Shown here piece by piece: positions 60,560 to 64,000 of a DNA stretch of 64,000 bases (position 1 is its first letter; each line of letters begins with the position of its first letter). The position numbers were made by a program, and so were the translations under genes. The notes beneath the pieces were generated by a model that was not told the DNA's origin, made no database searches, and saw nothing but the letters and a program-made list of their open reading frames with translations. The DNA comes from JBBSEX01 sp038239345 (GTDB lineage Bacteria > Acidobacteriota > Terriglobia > Bryobacterales > Bryobacteraceae), in the NCBI GenBank assembly GCA_038239345.1, contig JBBSEX010000003.1, forward strand, positions 186,001-250,000, written 5' to 3'.

Positions 60560-62998
60560 CTACGCTTTGCCCCAATAATCTTTATCCAGGGCGGGGAACG
60601 TCACCTGGCACGTCCCCGGATCAATACCGTCGACGCGAGCGTAACCCTTTTCATCGAGCGTGCCTTCCGCCACTGTTCCATCCGGCACGGTAACGCGGAA
60701 AGGCTCGCTGGGAACCGGTTTTCCATCGGAATCCACCAGTACGATTTCCACCCAATGCTTCTTTTCCTTGTTCTCTTCGGCGTTCGGATCGTGCGTGGGA
60801 CCATCGGATGGAGCGCTTCCGCCGCCCCCGCCACCACCACCCCCGGCGGCGGCAAGCGCGGCCTCCGCCATACCCGCCGCGGCGTAAACCGAAGCTAACC
60901 CGCCGACGAACGTGATAGCTTTCAAAGCGGCGGTGGCGCTCTTTGGGGCGGCTGTACTGCATCCCGCGCCACCCAAGGCCGCGCCGCCGCTATTGAGCAT
61001 AATCATCGTGCCCTTAACGGAGACTCCGGAAGAATCGATCGTGACGAAATTACCGCCGACTTTCAGTGTGATTCCGCTGCCAGCTTCAATCACCAGCGAC
61101 GAAGCCACCTTGATATGCATCGCCGCGCCGACTTCGACATTGTAGTTGGACTTGTAGTGGGCGTTCGTATCGCCCGATACGATTTCAGAGAGGCTGTCAT
61201 CGTAGCTTGTTTTCGCCGTACCTACTACGTGAGAGTGATACTCCTGTTGTATTTCCTGATAATAATGGCGATTTACCGCGAGATGAGTGTCGCGAGTGAT
61301 CTTTTCAAACTTATCGCGGTCGACGAACAAATGGCGATCGCGTTTGATATATTCCTTGCGATCGTTCTCTACGAAGGTGTCCATGTCCTTCGCGGCATGC
61401 ATGAAAAAGTTTTCGCTATCTTTCTTATCTTCGAAGCGAATTTCATTGAATCCAGTTTCACCGCCACCAATGGAACTGCGCGACTTCATCGTGCTAACTG
61501 TTTTGTTGTCGGGTAGGTCGTAGGGCGGCATGGTGTCGGCGTTGAAGACACTACCGGTAACCACGGGACGGTCGGGGTCGCCTTCCAGAAAGTCGACCAG
61601 GACTTCGTGGCCAATGCGGGGAATGTAGATCGCCCCCCATTTAATTCCCGCCCAGGAAGTGGCGACGCGTACCCAGCAGGAACTGTTCGCGTCCATCTTG
61701 CCCACACGATCCCAGTGAAACTGCACCTTTATCCGGCCGTATTTATCGGTGAAGATCTCTTCTCCCGCCGGTCCGACGACAACCGCCGTCTGACAGCCTT
61801 GAATAAACGGCCTGCGTGTTACCTGCTGCGGACGGAATGCCAAGGCAAAGGGAATACACGTGAACATGTTCCCATAATGATCTTCGGACACGGTAGCCCC
61901 GGAACGGATGCTCCCTTCTTTCGCGTTATGAGTGACCGAGACAAAGACGTAGATTCCCGCCGCTTTGGGGTTCCGGTCGAGCTTAAATTTGTGTCCTGGA
62001 ACACAGTGCCGGCTATTGCTTTCCCCGCGTATCAGCAGGGTAGTAGCCTCCACTTGTTGCATCCGGATTTCGACCGTCCGTTTATTATCCTGGAAAATTT
62101 TCTGCAGGCTGGAGGGTTGTTCTCCGCCCCCTTTATCGATCCCGTCATAGCGTTGCGCATACCGCCCGGGGTATTCGTAGACTTCCAGCGAATCGTTATT
62201 GCCGACCTTCAGCTTATGAGTAACGGTTCCTACGGAAATGGAATCCATCGTAGGCCGCTCCGCTTCCAGATGCTTGTGAGGAAGCTCAAATTTGTGATCC
62301 CAGAGAGTATATTTGCCCGATCGCAGATCCTGAATCTTTTCCCACGCCGAGACGCGCTCCTCATCACGCCCACCGCCCTCCATCCCTTCATAGATCAGAG
62401 TGTTCTCTGGTAGTTCGGCGATCTCCGGATGGGATTGCGGCGTATTGGCGAGAACCATCTTATGGCTGTCTTCCTCAAACTTGAAGAAGTAATAAATGCC
62501 TTCTTCTTCCATCAGGCGGGAGGCAAAATCGAAATCGGATTCGTTGTACTGAACGCAATATTCCCGCGGATCGAAACTTCCCTGAATTTGATAATCCACG
62601 TCCAAACCGGTCAGAACCTGTTTCAGGATGTCGGGAATCGTCATCTGCTGAAAAATGCGGCTGCGAACGATTTGGGTCAAGAGCCACGATCGTGGCGCCA
62701 CGGTCATTTGATAGCGGGTATATTCCGTGTCGCTACCCAGTTGCGACATCTGCATGCAGATGCCACTAAAGTGGCGCGGCTCAACCTTTGTGTCCACGCC
62801 CTTAACGCCGAAGCTGATCTTGTTTCCCAGAAGTTTTTCGAAGAGGACCTCGGTTCCGTTCTCGGCGATCATATCGAGTTGATAGCTGAACAGTTGCGAT
62901 ATTGCCTCATGCCCCGAGAATTCCAGCAGGACGAAGGCGTCGTCCCCTAATGGGGTCGTCAAATAGAGATATCGATTTTCAGCTTTGGTCGTCGGCAT
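60560..62998 (-). CDS. vgrG: Type VI spike protein VgrG (TssI) with C-terminal beta-sandwich extension
   Basis: 812 residues. The gp27-like part covers about 1-375 (YCVQYNESDFDFASRLMEEE is typical), the gp5 OB-fold about 400-490 (GRIKVQFHWDR, PRIGHEVLVDFLEGDPDRP), and a beta-helix about 520-670. After a hydrophobic Ala/Gly stretch (675-720) and nine glycines in a row comes a small prealbumin-like domain (748-812, HWVEIVLVDSDGKPVPSEPF). Such extensions bind effectors or adaptors. The genes that follow on the same strand encode a LysM protein, an unknown protein, PAAR, FHA-DUF4123 and a second TssK, consistent with a VgrG island. Confidence 0.96.
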   Translation of the reverse strand: MPTTKAENRYLYLTTPLGDDAFVLLEFSGHEAISQLFSYQLDMIAENGTEVLFEKLLGNKISFGVKGVDTKVEPRHFSGICMQMSQLGSDTEYTRYQMTVAPRSWLLTQIVRSRIFQQMTIPDILKQVLTGLDVDYQIQGSFDPREYCVQYNESDFDFASRLMEEEGIYYFFKFEEDSHKMVLANTPQSHPEIAELPENTLIYEGMEGGGRDEERVSAWEKIQDLRSGKYTLWDHKFELPHKHLEAERPTMDSISVGTVTHKLKVGNNDSLEVYEYPGRYAQRYDGIDKGGGEQPSSLQKIFQDNKRTVEIRMQQVEATTLLIRGESNSRHCVPGHKFKLDRNPKAAGIYVFVSVTHNAKEGSIRSGATVSEDHYGNMFTCIPFALAFRPQQVTRRPFIQGCQTAVVVGPAGEEIFTDKYGRIKVQFHWDRVGKMDANSSCWVRVATSWAGIKWGAIYIPRIGHEVLVDFLEGDPDRPVVTGSVFNADTMPPYDLPDNKTVSTMKSRSSIGGGETGFNEIRFEDKKDSENFFMHAAKDMDTFVENDRKEYIKRDRHLFVDRDKFEKITRDTHLAVNRHYYQEIQQEYHSHVVGTAKTSYDDSLSEIVSGDTNAHYKSNYNVEVGAAMHIKVASSLVIEAGSGITLKVGGNFVTIDSSGVSVKGTMIMLNSGGAALGGAGCSTAAPKSATAALKAITFVGGLASVYAAAGMAEAALAAAGGGGGGGGGSAPSDGPTHDPNAEENKEKKHWVEIVLVDSDGKPVPSEPFRVTVPDGTVAEGTLDEKGYARVDGIDPGTCQVTFPALDKDYWGKA

Positions 62999-63119
62999 GG
63001 TTCACTTGATTCCTGGTCAAAACTCCCCAAAAAAATGGAGGAGGCCTTTTCGGCTTCACTGGATTAGCGTAAACGAAGGGCAAAACAGGTCGCCCTGGAT
63101 GGATGGCTGGTTGCACGGT

Positions 63120-63148
63120 GTAGGGCGAGACCGTAAGCCTCGCCCTAC
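63120..63148 (-). repeat. Perfect 10-bp palindrome downstream of clpV
   Basis: GTAGGGCGAG (63120-63129) and CTCGCCCTAC (63139-63148) with a 9-base loop. It lies seven bases after the clpV stop, within the 157-base spacer before vgrG, and has no T tract on either side. It could be a transcript-stabilising or attenuating hairpin, or a copy of a dispersed palindromic repeat. Confidence 0.7.
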
Positions 63149-63155
63149 CCGCAAT

Positions 63156-64000
63156 TTAGGCGTACACGAAGTTCGAATCCGGCCCCAGGCTGACGTGGAT
63201 AGCGCTCATTTTCTCGCCTTCGGCCATTTTCGCCAGAATTTGCTTGGAGATATCGGGCAACAAAGTATTAGTCAAGATGTTGTCGACGTTCCGCGCGCCG
63301 CTTTCTACTTCTGTACAACGCTTGGCTACTTCATCCACCATCGCCTCGTCGTAGGTGAGGGCGATCTTGTGATTTTCCAGAATACGCTTTTGGATTTTCG
63401 CCAGCTTCAAGGTGATGATCTTTTTCATAGCTTCATCGCGGATCGGGAAATAAGGGATGATCACCATGCGTCCGAGGAACGCCGGCTTGAAGATCTTATT
63501 CAGTTCCGGCTTCAGAGCTTTCACCAGACCTTCCGGCCCCGGAGCAGATTCCGGATCGGCCGTCAACTTCATCAGCGTTTCGGTTCCGGCATTAGAAGTC
63601 AGAATGATGATCGTGTTCTTAAAATCGATTTCACGGCCCTCTCCGTCTTCCATCTGGCCCTTATCGAAAACCTGGAAGAACAGTTCAAGCACGTCGGGAT
63701 GGGCCTTTTCGACTTCATCGAGCAGCACGACCGAATAGGGACGCCGGCGGACCGCTTCGGTTAGAACGCCACCCTCGCCATAGCCGACATATCCGGGAGG
63801 TGAACCCTTTAGCGTGGAAACCGTATGCGCTTCCTGAAACTCCGACATATTAATGGTGATCAGATTTCGCTCGCCACCGTAGAAAAGGTCGGCCAGAGCG
63901 AGAGCAGTTTCGGTTTTCCCCACACCGCTAGGCCCAACCAGCATGAAGACGCCGATCGGCTTCACCGGATCTTCCATGCTCGCCTTCGAGACCTTGATCC
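63156..64000 (-). CDS. tssH: Type VI secretion ATPase ClpV/TssH, C-terminal part (5' end outside window)
   Basis: The frame continues past the right edge; the last 281 codons are present. Counting from MEDPVKPIGVF, the second AAA+ module shows Walker A GPSGVGKT near 16-23, ITINMSEFQEAHTVSTLKGS, the pore-loop GYVGYGEGG and Walker B VVLLDEVEKAH. ELFFQVFDKGQMEDGEG and the GGERNLITINMSEFQEAH pattern are ClpV features that differ from the ClpB at the left edge. ClpV disassembles the contracted TssB/TssC sheath after firing. vgrG follows after a 157-base spacer with a palindrome. Confidence 0.95.
   Translation of the reverse strand, partial: IKVSKASMEDPVKPIGVFMLVGPSGVGKTETALALADLFYGGERNLITINMSEFQEAHTVSTLKGSPPGYVGYGEGGVLTEAVRRRPYSVVLLDEVEKAHPDVLELFFQVFDKGQMEDGEGREIDFKNTIIILTSNAGTETLMKLTADPESAPGPEGLVKALKPELNKIFKPAFLGRMVIIPYFPIRDEAMKKIITLKLAKIQKRILENHKIALTYDEAMVDEVAKRCTEVESGARNVDNILTNTLLPDISKQILAKMAEGEKMSAIHVSLGPDSNFVYA

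Noticed and set aside
63156..64000. Reading the right-edge gene as a second ClpB
   Set aside because: Its wording around the second AAA+ module and its place beside vgrG fit ClpV/TssH, and it differs clearly from the ClpB at the left edge.

Overview
The window looks like a chromosomal segment from an acidobacterium, probably close to Solibacter/Bryobacter. The evidence is a protein ending in the C-terminal domain typical of Solibacter surface proteins (17635-21141), an ADOP-type duplicated permease (34223-36622), abundant Ser/Thr kinases and moderately high GC. This taxonomic call is an inference from gene content.

Left part (1-33 kb). It opens with a string of proteostasis genes on the plus strand (ClpB C-terminus, a periplasmic HtrA/DegP-like protease, Lon). 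Phosphoglycerate kinase and an M20 peptidase follow on the minus strand. A selenocysteine tRNA lies just 5' of the peptidase and fixes its start. Next come a kinase/phosphatase pair (APH-like and histidine phosphatase), a carboxypeptidase-regulatory-like secreted protein, a Tat-exported GH51 arabinofuranosidase, and a BlaI/M56 regulatory pair whose M56 protein carries eleven 34-residue 'SDGD' repeats. Further on are a large secreted propeller/Ig-like protein, thiG with an esterase, a Ser/Thr kinase, and a small operon for a mono-heme cytochrome, an outer-membrane barrel and a Tll0287-type heme sensor. A compact three-gene cluster follows: an FkbH-like enzyme fused to an acyl carrier protein, a GT4 glycosyltransferase, and a GT4 fused to a type II thioesterase. 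It looks like an undescribed glyceryl/acyl-glycan pathway.

Middle (31.8-44 kb). Here are a YCII/ECF42 sigma pair, an SDR, the ADOP permease, a TauE/DUF1634 pair, an aldo/keto reductase that appears to start at AUC, and a minus-strand run of rsmD, recG and an alpha/beta hydrolase.

Right part (42.4-64 kb). This is part of a type VI secretion locus: two sister Ser/Thr kinases (one with a formylglycine-generating-enzyme-like domain), TssM, TssL, two different TssK proteins, an FHA-DUF4123 fusion, a PAAR protein, a 688-residue protein of unknown function, a LysM/peptidoglycan-binding protein, VgrG, and the C-terminal part of ClpV/TssH. Inserted on the opposite strand are a methyltransferase and a tail-anchored protein with a kinase N-lobe-like head and about 14 copies of a GEFTRxF motif. 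These repeats could be a multivalent phosphothreonine scaffold read by the FHA protein. The genes for TssB, TssC, Hcp, TssE, TssF and TssG are not in the window and may lie beyond the right edge.
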